From contig NZ_JAGGML010000001.1 of assembly GCF_017875275.1 (NCBI RefSeq), positions 4,981,001 to 5,045,000 of the forward strand: a stretch of 64,000 nt of DNA. The letters run 5' to 3'. Source of the DNA: Xanthobacter flavus (GTDB taxonomy: Bacteria > Pseudomonadota > Alphaproteobacteria > Rhizobiales > Xanthobacteraceae). The notes beneath the pieces were generated by a model. It was not told where the DNA came from and ran no database searches. It saw only the letters and a list, made by a program, of their open reading frames with translations. Shown here in pieces: positions 38,007 through 48,117 of the stretch; within the stretch, counting starts at the first letter, position 1; every line of letters starts with the position of its first letter. The position numbers were made by a program, and so were the translations under genes.

Positions 38007-39413
38007 ATGACCTTCGCGTCCATCGAATTCCTGTTCTATTTTTTCCCGCTCTTTCTGGTCGCCTATTTCTCCGCGAAGACGATCACGACGCGGAATTACA
38101 TCTTTCTCGCCTTCTCGCTCGTCTTCTATTCGGCTGGCTATACGCCGCACATCATGATCCTGCTCGCGTCCGTCGCGGCTAATTTCTTTCTCGCGAAGGC
38201 CATTGAAGGCCGCGAGGGGGCGGATCGCAAGCGGGTGCTGGTGCTGGGCGTGACGTTGAACCTCCTCCTTTTGGGCGTGTTCAAATACACCGGCTTCCTC
38301 GTGGAGAATCTCAACGCCGTCATCGAGCCGATGGGCGTGGGGCTGCCGGTGCCGCAGATCTCGCTGCCGCTGGGCATCTCCTTCTATTCCTTCCACGCCA
38401 TTTCCTACCTCGCGGACATCTACAAGAAGAAGGTCCACGCGAACCGCGATCCGGCGCAGTTCGCCCTCTACATGTGCATGTTCCCGCAGCTCGTGGCCGG
38501 CCCCATCGTGCGGTACGCGACGGTGGCGCGGCAGCTCTCGGATCGGCGGGTGACGATCGGGCGGTTCTCGGCGGGCGCGCGGCTGTTCGTCATCGGCCTT
38601 GCGTGGAAGGTGCTGATCGCCGACGAGGTGGCGCGGCTGGTGGACGGGGTGTTCGACACCACCACCCATCCCACCTTCGTGGAGGCCTGGCTCGGCCTCT
38701 ATGCCTACACGGTGCAGATCTATTTCGACTTCGCCGGCTACTCCACCATGGCGGTCGGCCTTGGCGTGATGGTGGGCTTCGTGCTGCCGCGGAACTTCCG
38801 GCTGCCCTACACCGCCCATTCCATCACCGATTTCTGGCGCCGCTGGCACATGAGCCTGTCGGCCTTCCTGCGCGATTACCTCTACATCCCGCTGGGCGGA
38901 AACCGCGGCGGGGAGATGCGCACCTACATCAACCTCTCCATCGTCTTCCTGCTGTGCGGCCTTTGGCACGGGGCGAGCTGGACGTTCGTGATCTGGGGCG
39001 CGCACCATGGCGCTTTCCTCATCATCGAGCGCGCCTTCCTCGGCCGCTGGCTGAAGCGGATGCCGGGGCCGGTGAGCCACCTCTACACGGTGCTGGTGGT
39101 GATGATCGGCTGGGTCTGGTTCCGCGCCGACAGCCTGCCGGGCGCCATCGACATGTTCCAAGGCCTCGCCGGCCTGAACGGCTTCAGCCGCGCCTCCATG
39201 GCGCTCGGCTTCGGCCTGACGCCGCTGGCCATCATGGCGCTCGTGGCCGGCGGGCTGATCGGCTTCTTCCGCTGGCCGCGCTGGAAGATCGTGTCCGGGG
39301 AGGGGGCCATGGCGCGTGTGGCGGATTTCGCGCTGATCGCGGTGCTGATGCTGGCCAGCGTCGCCTGGGTGGGCGGTACCAATGGCACGCCCTTCCTCTA
39401 TTACCGGTTCTGA
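38007..39413 (+). CDS. MBOAT-family O-acyltransferase (AlgI-like)
   Basis: Polytopic membrane protein of 468 residues that in relatives moves acetyl groups across the inner membrane for polysaccharide O-acetylation (AlgI in alginate, PatA in peptidoglycan). MBOAT features are visible: FFPQLVAGPI-like MFPQLVAGPIVRY, DFWRRWHMSLSAFLRDYLYIPLGGNRGG, and the catalytic His in LCGLWHGASWTFVIWG. ATG 38007 opens directly on the first hydrophobic helix. Followed 10 bases later by the AlgJ-like gene. The polymer modified is not evident, because no polymer synthase is in the neighbourhood. Confidence 0.88.
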   Translation: MTFASIEFLFYFFPLFLVAYFSAKTITTRNYIFLAFSLVFYSAGYTPHIMILLASVAANFFLAKAIEGREGADRKRVLVLGVTLNLLLLGVFKYTGFLVENLNAVIEPMGVGLPVPQISLPLGISFYSFHAISYLADIYKKKVHANRDPAQFALYMCMFPQLVAGPIVRYATVARQLSDRRVTIGRFSAGARLFVIGLAWKVLIADEVARLVDGVFDTTTHPTFVEAWLGLYAYTVQIYFDFAGYSTMAVGLGVMVGFVLPRNFRLPYTAHSITDFWRRWHMSLSAFLRDYLYIPLGGNRGGEMRTYINLSIVFLLCGLWHGASWTFVIWGAHHGAFLIIERAFLGRWLKRMPGPVSHLYTVLVVMIGWVWFRADSLPGAIDMFQGLAGLNGFSRASMALGFGLTPLAIMALVAGGLIGFFRWPRWKIVSGEGAMARVADFALIAVLMLASVAWVGGTNGTPFLYYRF

Positions 39414-39423
39414 GGCGCGCCCG

Positions 39424-40590
39424 ATGACACTGCTCTCCCGGCATCGCCGCTATCTGGGCATCCTGGTCGCCGGCCTGTTCGGCTTCCTGCTGCTGTCGAA
39501 CCTCATCCCTGATCCACTGGCGAGCATGCAGTGGCGGGTGAAGGTGGCGCCGGAATGGTCCCTCGATCGCAAGCTGAACCTGTGGTTCCGCAACATCGGC
39601 ATCTTCATCCAGGACAATTTCGGCTTCCGCGCCACCCTCCCGGTGTTCCGCCGCGAGCTGCGGGCGGAGCTGAACTCGCCGGACAGCAAGCCCTTCTACG
39701 CCGGCCGCGACGGACAGTTGTTCTGGGGGCGGGAGCAGACACCCGCTCAGTCGGCCGGCGCGCTGGTGCGGGCGGCCAATGTGGAGCGCTTCGTCGACAT
39801 GATCGGTGAGATGCAGCGCATCCTGGCGCCCGCAGGCACCAGGATCGTCGTCGCATTGCCGCCCAACGCCCAGTCGGTGGAGACCGAGGCGCTGCCGCTC
39901 TGGAACGATGCGCTCGCCTATCCCACGACGGAATACGACCTCGCTTTGGCCGGGCTGAAGGCGCGGGGCATTACGACCGTGGATCTGCGGCCGGTGCTGA
40001 AGGCGAGCCCGGCGCCGCGCTATCTCCTTACCGATACCCACTGGAATGCGCGCTCCAGCGTGCTCGCCTTCAATGCGGTGATGGTCGCCGCCGGTCATCC
40101 CGACTGGCAGGTGGACCCGGCGCAGGTCGTCGGCGGACTTGAGCCGGCCGCGCGCGGCGACCTCCTGCGCGCCATGCGCATGCCGCCCGAGGTGAAGGAA
40201 GAGGATTTCCGCCTCAACGTGCCGGCCAAGGCATCGCGTCCGCGCCCCGACCCTGTGCTGCGCAGCCTCAACGAGCATATCGCGTTCAAGTCGGTTGTGC
40301 GCGACTACGCGCCCGAGGGGCTCAGGGTCCTCATCATGGGCGATTCCTTCACCGCCACCTCGTGGCCGCGCCTGTTCGCCAATGCGCCGGTCAAGGAAGT
40401 CGCGTGGATGCACGCCTCCGCGCGGGTGACCGGCAATTGCGACTTCAGCTTCGACGACGTGAAGCGCTACGCGCCGGACCTCATCATCTATGCCCGCACG
40501 GAGCGCTTTTTCCCCTGCTACGGCGATGACTGGCCGAAGGGCCTGCCGCGTCTGTGGCGCAACGCGGTCCCGCGAAACGTCGCGCCATAG
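39424..40590 (+). CDS. AlgJ/AlgX-like SGNH O-acetyltransferase
   Basis: A 388-residue protein anchored by one N-terminal membrane segment (YLGILVAGLFGFLLLSNLI) with a periplasmic SGNH-type domain. The catalytic residues of AlgJ/AlgX are recognisable: the Asp-x-His pair in LLTDTHWNARSS and the nucleophilic Ser in LIMGDSFTATSW. In alginate producers it takes acetyl groups delivered by AlgI and places them on the polymer. Pairing with the MBOAT gene makes a complete minimal O-acetylation module. Confidence 0.85.
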   Translation: MTLLSRHRRYLGILVAGLFGFLLLSNLIPDPLASMQWRVKVAPEWSLDRKLNLWFRNIGIFIQDNFGFRATLPVFRRELRAELNSPDSKPFYAGRDGQLFWGREQTPAQSAGALVRAANVERFVDMIGEMQRILAPAGTRIVVALPPNAQSVETEALPLWNDALAYPTTEYDLALAGLKARGITTVDLRPVLKASPAPRYLLTDTHWNARSSVLAFNAVMVAAGHPDWQVDPAQVVGGLEPAARGDLLRAMRMPPEVKEEDFRLNVPAKASRPRPDPVLRSLNEHIAFKSVVRDYAPEGLRVLIMGDSFTATSWPRLFANAPVKEVAWMHASARVTGNCDFSFDDVKRYAPDLIIYARTERFFPCYGDDWPKGLPRLWRNAVPRNVAP

Positions 40591-40679
40591 CGAGCCGCAG
40601 TCGCGCGCGCGTCAACAAACCGCGCGACGCGTCGGCCGCCGAATGGTCTGGCTCGCGTGCACTTGCGTCTGATGTCGGG

Positions 40680-41054
40680 TCAGACGGCGAAGCTGGACCC
40701 GCAGCCGCACTTGGCGGTGGCCATGGGGTTCGAAATCTTGAAGGCCGAGCCCATCAGGTCGGCCTTGTAGTCGAGCTGGGAGCCCTTGAAATAGTCGAGC
40801 GACATGCGATCGACCACGATCTTGGCGCCTTCCTTCTCGATGACGAGGTCGTCGTCCGACTGTTCCTGCGTCACGTCATACTTGTAGGAAAAGCCGGAGC
40901 AGCCGCCGCCTTCCACGCTGATGCGCAGGAAGGTGCCCGCAGGCTCGGGGGAGAGAATCTGGCAGATGCGGCGGGCGGCCGCCTCCGTCACGGTAAAATC
41001 CACCTCGGTCACGGGGACTTCGGCGGGAACGGTCGGGGCGAGGGATGTTTCCAT
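40680..41054 (-). CDS. erpA: iron-sulfur cluster insertion protein (HesB/IscA family)
   Basis: A-type carrier that accepts Fe-S clusters and passes them to target enzymes; 124 residues. The three conserved cysteines are in EGGGCSGFSY and AKCGCGSSF. An unusual Pro/Val/Thr-rich leader of about 25 residues precedes the domain; ATG 41054 is used, and ATG 41084 would add ten more. The location divergent from dgt is the usual one for alphaproteobacterial ErpA. Confidence 0.9.
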   Translation of the reverse strand: METSLAPTVPAEVPVTEVDFTVTEAAARRICQILSPEPAGTFLRISVEGGGCSGFSYKYDVTQEQSDDDLVIEKEGAKIVVDRMSLDYFKGSQLDYKADLMGSAFKISNPMATAKCGCGSSFAV

Positions 41055-41199
41055 GGTATCGACTTTACGAATTGAAGCTGGCAATGGCCTCTAAGGTAAG
41101 TCCATCCGCCTCCGATTTAAAGGGCGGGCGGTGCGAAACGGTTTTGTGCAGGGCAACGATGCCTTGCATCGCGCGTTCGGGAAGCGGGGAGGGACAGGC

Positions 41200-42405
41200 A
41201 TGGCGGTGAGCGGCGCGACGCCCCGCGTGGCCTGGGCGTGCGAGGCCGAGCATTCCCGCGGCCGCCTCGTTCCCGAGCCCGAGATGCCGCCGCGCAGCCC
41301 GTTCCGGCGCGATTGCGACCGCATCATCCATTCCACCGCATTCAGGCGTCTCAAGCAGAAGACGCAGGTCTTCGTCTTCAACGAGGGCGATCATTACCGC
41401 ACGCGCCTCACCCACACGCTGGAGGTGGTGCAGGTGGCCCGCTCCATCGCCCGCGCGCTGGGGCTGGACGAGGATCTCGCCGAGGCGCTGGCGCTGGCCC
41501 ACGATCTCGGCCATCCACCCTTCGCCCATGCCGGAGAGCGGGCGCTGGACGCCTGCATGGCGGGGCAGGGGGGCTTCGACCACAACGCCCAGTCGCTGCG
41601 CGTCGTCACCCGTATCGAAGGCCGCTACGCCGCCTTCGACGGCCTCAACCTGACGTGGGAGACGCTGGAGGGCATCGCCAAGCACAACGGGCCGCTCACG
41701 GATCGCCAGGGGAACGGCATCGGCCGTTATCGCGACGGCCTGCCCCACGCCATCCGCGTGCATTCCGCCCAGCAGGATCTCGAATTGTGGAGCCACGCCT
41801 CGGCGGAGGCGCAGGTCGCGGCCATTTCCGACGACATCGCCTATGACGTGCATGACCTCGACGACGGGCTCCGCGCCCGCATGTTCACGCTGGACGACAT
41901 CGCCGGCCTGCCCCTGGTGGGCGAGGCGCTGGCGAGTGTCCGCGCGCGCTATCCCGGCCTCGACGTGCCGCGGACGGTGAACGAGGTGCTGAGGCTGGTC
42001 ATCACCCTGCTGATCGAGGACGTGGTGGCGGAAAGCCTGCGCCGGGCGCGGGCCGCCGGCGTCACATCCGCCGCCGACGTGCGGGCGCTCGGCGCGCCCA
42101 TCGTCGCCTTTTCGGATGCCATGCGGGAGAAGGAGAAGGCGCTGAAGGGCTTCCTCTTCCCGCGCATGTACCGCCACGAGCGGGTCAACCGCATCATGGC
42201 CGAGGCGCAGGGCGTCATCCGCGACCTGTTCGCCTATTTCATCAACCGCCCCAGGGACCTGCCACCGTCCTGGCAGGATGGTATCGATGCGATGGAGGGC
42301 GAACGCCTCGCCCGCCGGGTCTGCGACTACATCGCGGGCATGACCGACCGCTACGCCCTCGACCAGCACGCTCGCTTTTTTGACTCGACCCCGGACTTGC
42401 GTTAG
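41200..42405 (+). CDS. dgt: deoxyguanosinetriphosphate triphosphohydrolase-like protein
   Basis: HD-domain enzyme hydrolysing dNTPs to deoxynucleoside and triphosphate; 401 residues. Metal and active-site motifs include [36 protein letters not shown] (first His), [14 protein letters not shown] (HD pair) and [19 protein letters not shown] 41200 has GGGGAGGGAC just upstream and is preferred over 41131. Followed by argS at 36 bases. Type 2 dGTPase-like proteins may act on several dNTPs. Confidence 0.92.
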   Translation: MAVSGATPRVAWACEAEHSRGRLVPEPEMPPRSPFRRDCDRIIHSTAFRRLKQKTQVFVFNEGDHYRTRLTHTLEVVQVARSIARALGLDEDLAEALALAHDLGHPPFAHAGERALDACMAGQGGFDHNAQSLRVVTRIEGRYAAFDGLNLTWETLEGIAKHNGPLTDRQGNGIGRYRDGLPHAIRVHSAQQDLELWSHASAEAQVAAISDDIAYDVHDLDDGLRARMFTLDDIAGLPLVGEALASVRARYPGLDVPRTVNEVLRLVITLLIEDVVAESLRRARAAGVTSAADVRALGAPIVAFSDAMREKEKALKGFLFPRMYRHERVNRIMAEAQGVIRDLFAYFINRPRDLPPSWQDGIDAMEGERLARRVCDYIAGMTDRYALDQHARFFDSTPDLR

Positions 42406-42441
42406 GCGCGCCGGCAACCGAACCCGATTGGACCCCATTCC

Positions 42442-44202
42442 ATGAACGTCTACGCGATCTTCGCCGATCACGTCCGCGAAGCCGTCGCCGCCCTTGCCGC
42501 CGAGGGCCTCGTCAAAACCGGCCTCGACCTTACCCGCGTGGTGGTGGAGCCGCCGCGCGATGCGAGCCACGGCGATCTCGCCACGAACGCGGCCATGGTG
42601 TTGTCCAAGGACGCCGGCATGAAGCCGCGCGATCTGGCTGAGATGATCGCGGGCAAGCTGAAGGCGGTGCCGGGCGTGGCGCGGGTCGACGTGGCCGGGC
42701 CCGGCTTCATCAACATCGCCCTCGATCCCGCCTTCTGGCCCAAGGTGCTCGCCGCCGTGCTGACGGCCGGCCTCGATTTCGGCCGCTCCACACTGGGGGC
42801 GGGCGAGAAGGTGAATGTGGAATACGTCTCCGCCAACCCCACCGGCCCCATGCACGTGGGCCATTGCCGGGGCGCGGTATTCGGTGACGCCATGGCGCGC
42901 CTGCTGGCGTTCGCCGGCTTTGCCGTCACCAAGGAATATTACATCAACGACGCCGGCGCCCAGGTGGACGTGCTCGGCCGCTCCGCCTTCCTGCGTTACC
43001 GGGAGGCAGTGACCGGTGAGACGGCGGACATTCCGGACGGACTCTATCCCGGCGACTACCTCATCGCCGTCGGCCAGCAGCTCGCCGAGATGCACGGCGG
43101 CGAATACATGGCCGCGCCGGAGAGCGAGTGGTTGCCTGTATTCCGCTCCTTCGCCATCGGCTGCATGATGGAGATGATCCGGGAGGATCTGACCGCGCTC
43201 GGCATCCAGTTCGACGTGTTCTTCTCAGAACGCTCGCTGGCCTTCGGCGCCGTGGACAAGGTGGGCGCCACCATCGAGGCGCTGCGCGCGTCCGGCGAGG
43301 TCTATGAGGGCCGCCTGCCGCCCCCCAAGGGCGCGCCCATCGAGGATTGGGAGGACCGCGAGCAGACGCTCTTCCGCTCCACCGACTTCGGAGACGACGT
43401 GGACCGGCCGCTGAAGAAGTCAGACGGCAGCTACACCTATTTCGCCGGCGACATCGCCTACCACAAGGACAAGGTGGAGCGCGGCTTCCTCAAGATGATC
43501 GACGTCTGGGGCGCCGACCATGGCGGCTACGTCAAGCGCATGCAGGCGGCGGTGAAGGCGGTGTCCGGGGGTCGGGCCAGCCTCGACGTGGAGCTGATCC
43601 AGCTGGTGCGACTGTTCCGCAACGGCGAGCCGGTGCGCATGTCCAAGCGCGCGGGCTCGTTCGTGACCCTGCGCGAGGTGGTGGACGAGGTGGGCCGCGA
43701 CGCGGTGCGCTTCATGATGCTGTTCCGCAAGAACGACGCACCGCTGGACTTCGACCTCGGCAAGGTGATCGAACAATCCCGCGAGAATCCGGTCTTCTAC
43801 GTGCAGTATGCACACGCCCGGGCCAAATCGATCCTTCGCAACGCGAACGAGCAGTTCCCGGACCTGCCGGCGAACCCCGCCGACTTCGCCGGAGCCGCGC
43901 TCTCGCGACTCGACGACGAGGGTGAGCTGACGCTGCTGCGCCGCATCGCCTCATGGCCGCGCCTGGTGGAGCAGGCCGCGACGGCGCGGGAGCCGCACCG
44001 CGTCTCCTTCTTCCTTCATGAGCTGGCAAGCGAGTTCCATGCCCAGTGGAACCGGGGAAAAGACTTGCCACATTTACGCTTCATTATCGAGAATGATCGA
44101 GATTTGACCTCGGCGCGCTTGGCATTGGTGCATGGCGTGGCCACGGTACTCGCTTCCGGTCTCAAGGTGCTCGGAGTGGAGGCCGTTGACGAGATGAAAT
44201 AA
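42442..44202 (+). CDS. argS: arginyl-tRNA synthetase
   Basis: Class I synthetase charging tRNA-Arg, 586 residues. The N-terminal additional domain has LEVP-like [15 protein letters not shown], the HIGH motif appears as [17 protein letters not shown] (about 130-146), and [20 protein letters not shown] is the KMSKS-equivalent region. The C-terminal anticodon-binding domain ends with [13 protein letters not shown]. Sits between dgt and the SPOR gene, a conserved alphaproteobacterial order. Confidence 0.96.
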   Translation: MNVYAIFADHVREAVAALAAEGLVKTGLDLTRVVVEPPRDASHGDLATNAAMVLSKDAGMKPRDLAEMIAGKLKAVPGVARVDVAGPGFINIALDPAFWPKVLAAVLTAGLDFGRSTLGAGEKVNVEYVSANPTGPMHVGHCRGAVFGDAMARLLAFAGFAVTKEYYINDAGAQVDVLGRSAFLRYREAVTGETADIPDGLYPGDYLIAVGQQLAEMHGGEYMAAPESEWLPVFRSFAIGCMMEMIREDLTALGIQFDVFFSERSLAFGAVDKVGATIEALRASGEVYEGRLPPPKGAPIEDWEDREQTLFRSTDFGDDVDRPLKKSDGSYTYFAGDIAYHKDKVERGFLKMIDVWGADHGGYVKRMQAAVKAVSGGRASLDVELIQLVRLFRNGEPVRMSKRAGSFVTLREVVDEVGRDAVRFMMLFRKNDAPLDFDLGKVIEQSRENPVFYVQYAHARAKSILRNANEQFPDLPANPADFAGAALSRLDDEGELTLLRRIASWPRLVEQAATAREPHRVSFFLHELASEFHAQWNRGKDLPHLRFIIENDRDLTSARLALVHGVATVLASGLKVLGVEAVDEMK

Positions 44203-44325
44203 TCGCTCGTGCGGTTGCGGTCCGGCGTATGCTGGCCGAGGTGCGGGCGGGGCTTGTTGGCCGGTTTGCGAAGATCCGTTTCGCGAGGATCCGGCCGGGT
44301 GGGCGGCGCAACACATCGAGGCGAC

Positions 44326-46206
44326 ATGGGCGACGAAAGCAGGTACCGCTACCGGCGTGACGATGCTGCCACGGGAAGCGGCCCCGGCTCCCGGCCGGCG
44401 CAGGCCGCCGCCGGTGATCGCGCGGGTGCCGATCGCGCGGGTGGTCGTGATCCCCTCGCCGAGCTGGCTCGGCTCATGGATCACGATCCGTTTGACGATT
44501 TCGACGGGCTTCCGCCAGAGACGCCGCCGCGCTCCGCGCCGCCGCAGCAGGGCGCGGCCCAGCCGTTCGATCCGCGCCGTGCGGCCGTCCAGCGCTATAT
44601 GCCTCCGGCGCCCCCAGCGCCTGCCGCTCCCGCGCAGCGTTTCGCGCCCCCTCAGCCGCCGCGCGCCGTGCTCCAGCCGCCGTCCCGTCCGGCTCCCGAG
44701 CCCGAGCCCGAGTATGACGAGGACGACGACGCGGAGGCGTGGAACACCGCGCCCGCGAACACCGTGCCCGCGCGCCAGCCTGCCGCTCCGGTTCGCGCCG
44801 GGTCCTCCTACGCGCCGGAGCCCCAGTCCCGCGCGCCGCAGGGCTACAATGCCCCGGGTTACGCGCAGCCCGCTCCGTCCTATGCGCCGCCACCCCGGCC
44901 GGCGGTGGATGCGCGCACGGCCGATGTGCGGACCGGCTACGGCTCCCTCGCCCGCGACGCTGCAGCCGCCCGTGCCGTGCCGCAGCAGCCGGCGCAGGAC
45001 TATGACGATTATGACGACGATTACGATGACGACGGCGTAGACGATCCGCGTCAGGCCGATCCCCGTCAGGCCGATCCGCGCGCCCGCGCCGCAGGCTATG
45101 GGCAGGGTCAGGCCCCCCAGGCCTATGGCCGGGCCGACGCGCAGGGGTATCGGCAAGAGACGCGGTATCAGGATCCCCGTCAGCAGGATGATCGCCGTGT
45201 CACGCCGGGTCAGCCGTCCCGGCAGGCGTCGCGTTATGACGATGAGACGGATGAGGCCGGTTATGCCTTTTCCGCCGCCCGTCGGGACGACGACTACGAT
45301 TACGACGATTATGACGACCGCTACGATCCCGAATATGCGGATGACGGCTACATGCCGCCCCACGGCGAGGATCTGTACGAGCCCGAGCCCCGCCGCCGTC
45401 GCGGCCGCACCGCGCTACTTCTGGGCATCTCGGTGCTGGGTCTGGTGGTGGCCGGCGTCGCGGGCGTGTTCGCTTACAACATGGCGGTGGGTCGCTCCGG
45501 CCTGATGTCCTCCTCCGGCGGCCCGCCGGTCATCAAGGCCGATTCGGCGCCGGCGAAGACCACGACCCCACCGCAGGCCACGACCGACGCGCAGAAGTCC
45601 ATCTATGATCGCGTCGGTGGCCCGGTGACGGCCGGAAACGAGAAGATGGTCCCCCGCGAAGAGCAGCCGGTGGACGTGACCTCCGCCGCCCGTGCCCCCG
45701 CGGATGCCGGTCCGGCGCCCGCCGCGCAGCCCATGCAGGCGACGCAGAACCTCACCGAGCCCAAGCGCGTGCGCACGATGACCGTGCGTGCCGATGGCAG
45801 CGTGACACCTGGCGTGCCGACCAGCGCGGTTTCGGCCTATGCGCCGAGCCAGAACCCGATTCCGGTCGGTCTGCCCCAGCCCAATCCCGTCACCACCGTG
45901 CCCGCCTCTCCGCCGGCGGACGCGACCGCCAGCACATCCCCGGCGCCCACGGCGGCCGGCACCTATGTGGTGCAGGTGGCCTCGCAGCGTTCGGAGAGCG
46001 ATGCGCTTGGCTCGTGGAAGGCGCTGCAGGCCAAGTATCCGAACCTGCTCGGCAGCTACAAGGCTACGGTCAAGAAGGCGGATCTCGGCGACAAGGGCGT
46101 GTACTACCGCGCCCAGGTCGGCCCCTTCGCCGGCCGCGATCAGGCCAACGAACTTTGCCAGTCCCTGCGCGCGCAGGGCGGCGACTGCGTGGTCACCCGG
46201 AACTGA
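44326..46206 (+). CDS. SPOR-domain membrane protein
   Basis: A 626-residue bitopic inner-membrane protein. Residues 1 to about 360 are a disordered Pro/Gln/Ala/Tyr/Asp-rich cytoplasmic region. One transmembrane helix follows at about 362-388 (ALLLGISVLGLVVAGVAGVFAY). A Pro/Thr-rich periplasmic linker leads to a SPOR domain at about 545-626 (TYVVQVASQRSESDALGSWKALQ). SPOR domains bind glycan strands stripped of peptides at the division septum, so a cell-division role is likely. The disordered part contains a 15-base repeat coding for ADPRQ around 45045-45080. ATG 44326 has GAGG 7 bases upstream. Confidence 0.85.
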   Translation: MGDESRYRYRRDDAATGSGPGSRPAQAAAGDRAGADRAGGRDPLAELARLMDHDPFDDFDGLPPETPPRSAPPQQGAAQPFDPRRAAVQRYMPPAPPAPAAPAQRFAPPQPPRAVLQPPSRPAPEPEPEYDEDDDAEAWNTAPANTVPARQPAAPVRAGSSYAPEPQSRAPQGYNAPGYAQPAPSYAPPPRPAVDARTADVRTGYGSLARDAAAARAVPQQPAQDYDDYDDDYDDDGVDDPRQADPRQADPRARAAGYGQGQAPQAYGRADAQGYRQETRYQDPRQQDDRRVTPGQPSRQASRYDDETDEAGYAFSAARRDDDYDYDDYDDRYDPEYADDGYMPPHGEDLYEPEPRRRRGRTALLLGISVLGLVVAGVAGVFAYNMAVGRSGLMSSSGGPPVIKADSAPAKTTTPPQATTDAQKSIYDRVGGPVTAGNEKMVPREEQPVDVTSAARAPADAGPAPAAQPMQATQNLTEPKRVRTMTVRADGSVTPGVPTSAVSAYAPSQNPIPVGLPQPNPVTTVPASPPADATASTSPAPTAAGTYVVQVASQRSESDALGSWKALQAKYPNLLGSYKATVKKADLGDKGVYYRAQVGPFAGRDQANELCQSLRAQGGDCVVTRN

Positions 46207-46231
46207 GTGGCCTTCGGGGCCAGCGAGACAG

Positions 46232-46256
46232 AAAAGCCGCCCTCGGGCGGCTTTTT
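46232..46256. terminator. bidirectional rho-independent terminator
   Basis: AAAAGCCGCC, loop CTCG, GGCGGCTTTTT: a 6-pair GC stem extended by four A-T pairs, with T runs on both strands. It lies between the convergent SPOR gene (ending 46206) and the cinA-like gene (ending 46261) and can serve both. Confidence 0.93.
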
Positions 46257-46260
46257 CGTT

Positions 46261-46749
46261 TCAGGATGCCGCGCTGCGGAGCAGGTCGAGGGCTTCGAGC
46301 ACCGAGAGCCGGCGCACCTCCGCCCGGCCGATCTCGCCGAATCGCTTCTCGCGGTGGATGGTCTCTCCGTCACGTTGGGCGCAGGCGAAATGCACGAGCC
46401 CCACGGGCTTTGTCTCCGATCCGCCCCCCGGCCCGGCGACGCCGGTGATGGCCACGGCTGCATCGACGCCGGCCGCCTTCAGCGCACCCTCCGCCATGGC
46501 GCGGGCGGTCGCCTCGCTCACGGCGCCATGGGTGGCGAGGGTAGCCTCTGGCACGCCGATCATCGCCATCTTCGCGGCGTTGGAATAGGTGACGAAGCCG
46601 CGGTCCACCACGTCGGACGATCCGGGCACCTCGGTGAGGGCGCCAGCCACGAGCCCGCCGGTGCAGGATTCTGCCGTCGCCAAAGTCCAGCCGCGGGCGC
46701 GGAAGGCGTCGAGGACGCTGACGGCGCGGGCGTAGGTCTCCTCATCCAT
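46261..46749 (-). CDS. CinA C-terminal family nicotinamide-nucleotide amidase (PncC-like)
   Basis: Deamidates nicotinamide mononucleotide in NAD recycling; 162 residues, corresponding to the stand-alone CinA C-terminal domain. Conserved stretches are LATAESCTGGLVAGALTEVPGSSDVVDRGFVTYSN and ITGVAGPGGGSETKPVGLVHFA. ATG 46749 has GGAG 9-12 bases upstream. It follows ispDF on the same strand by 17 bases and is probably co-transcribed with it. Confidence 0.9.
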   Translation of the reverse strand: MDEETYARAVSVLDAFRARGWTLATAESCTGGLVAGALTEVPGSSDVVDRGFVTYSNAAKMAMIGVPEATLATHGAVSEATARAMAEGALKAAGVDAAVAITGVAGPGGGSETKPVGLVHFACAQRDGETIHREKRFGEIGRAEVRRLSVLEALDLLRSAAS

Positions 46750-46766
46750 CGTCAGATCTCCGTCCG

Positions 46767-47966
46767 CTAGATGTCGTCGCCCGCCGGCAGGCGGATGGTG
46801 GCGCTGGCCATGGCGGCGATGCCCTCTCGCCGGCCGGTGAAGCCGAGCTTCTCCGTGGTGGTCGCCTTCACCGAAATGCGCGCGAGTGGAACGCCGGTGA
46901 TGCGCGCGATCTCGGCACGGATGGCGTCGCGATGGGGGCCGACCTTCGGCGCCTCGCAAATGAGGGTAAGGTCGAGATGGGCGATGCGCCCGCCACGCGC
47001 CGTCACCTTCTCCACCGCATGGGCGAGGAACCGGTCCGAGGAGGCACCCTTCCATTGTGGATCGGAAGGCGGGAAATGGGCGCCGATGTCGCCGTCGCAC
47101 AGCGCCCCGAGGAGCGCGTCCGTGAGCGCATGCAGGCCGACGTCTGCATCCGAATGGCCGACCAGCCCGAAACCGTGGGGCACCACGACGCCGCCGAGCA
47201 TCACGTGGTCGCCCGGCCCGAAGGCATGAACGTCGAATCCCGTGCCCGTCCGCACGTCAGGCAGATCGGCGAGGGTGGTTGCGGCGGCGCGGGACATGTC
47301 TTCGGCAGTGGTCAATTTGATGTTCCCTGTCTCGCCGGCGAAGGTCGCAACCCGATGGCCGGCCCATTCCATCACCGAGGCGTCGTCGGTGAGCGTGGTG
47401 ACACCGCTCCCGGCGGCCGCGCGATGGGCGGCGAGGAGCGGGTCATAGCGGAACGCCTGCGGCGTCTGCACGGCCCGCAGCGCGGCGCGATCCGGCGTCT
47501 CCGCCACCAGCCCGGCCGCATCGACGCGCTTCACCGTATCGGTGACGGCAAGCACGGGAATGGCCGCATCGGCTTCGCCCACAGCGGCGACGGCGCGGGT
47601 GATGAGGTCGGGCGTCGCGTAGGGGCGGGCGGCATCATGAACGAGGATGATGGTCGGCGCGTCCGGGCCGGCCAGCGCCTCCAGCCCCGCGCGTACCGAG
47701 TCCTGCCGCGTCGCGCCGCCGGAGACCGGTGCCAGAATCTTGGGCAAGCCTTCCGCGGCGTCCGCAAAGAGGCCTGAATCATCGCTATGGATAACCGTGA
47801 GCACGGCCTTGATGGACGGGTGCTCGCAAAAAAGGCGCAGCGTGCGGCGCAGCACGGGCTCGCCGCCTATCTGCTGATATTGCTTCGGCAAAGGGCCGCC
47901 CGCCCGGCTTCCCCGGCCAGCTGCAACGACGATCGCCACGCAGTTCTCGGCTTGAGATTCGGTCAC
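46767..47966 (-). CDS. ispDF: bifunctional MEP cytidylyltransferase / MECDP synthase
   Basis: Performs the third and fifth steps of the non-mevalonate isoprenoid pathway. Of 399 residues, about 1-235 are IspD ([48 protein letters not shown]). About 240-399 are IspF (GTGFDVHAF metal ligands, [39 protein letters not shown]). The IspDF fusion is usual in alphaproteobacteria and lies beside dusB-ntrBC in many of them. Divergent from dusB with 151 bases between starts. Confidence 0.96.
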   Translation of the reverse strand: MTESQAENCVAIVVAAGRGSRAGGPLPKQYQQIGGEPVLRRTLRLFCEHPSIKAVLTVIHSDDSGLFADAAEGLPKILAPVSGGATRQDSVRAGLEALAGPDAPTIILVHDAARPYATPDLITRAVAAVGEADAAIPVLAVTDTVKRVDAAGLVAETPDRAALRAVQTPQAFRYDPLLAAHRAAAGSGVTTLTDDASVMEWAGHRVATFAGETGNIKLTTAEDMSRAAATTLADLPDVRTGTGFDVHAFGPGDHVMLGGVVVPHGFGLVGHSDADVGLHALTDALLGALCDGDIGAHFPPSDPQWKGASSDRFLAHAVEKVTARGGRIAHLDLTLICEAPKVGPHRDAIRAEIARITGVPLARISVKATTTEKLGFTGRREGIAAMASATIRLPAGDDI

Positions 47967-48117
47967 GGCCGTTCCTCCGCCGAAGCAGACGGGCGGGCCA
48001 CGAATTGGCGGGTCGGAACGCGGTCAGCCATGCTGCGATGCGGCGGTGCACACACTGCCCTTGCGTGCCTCGCGCATTTGTCTAAGATGTAGGCAGAACA
48101 CAGCTGGCCTAAATTCT

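Noticed and set aside
45000..45380. Repetitive GAC/GAT/TAT-rich stretch
   Set aside because: Low-complexity coding sequence of the disordered part of the SPOR protein; the reading frame is intact.
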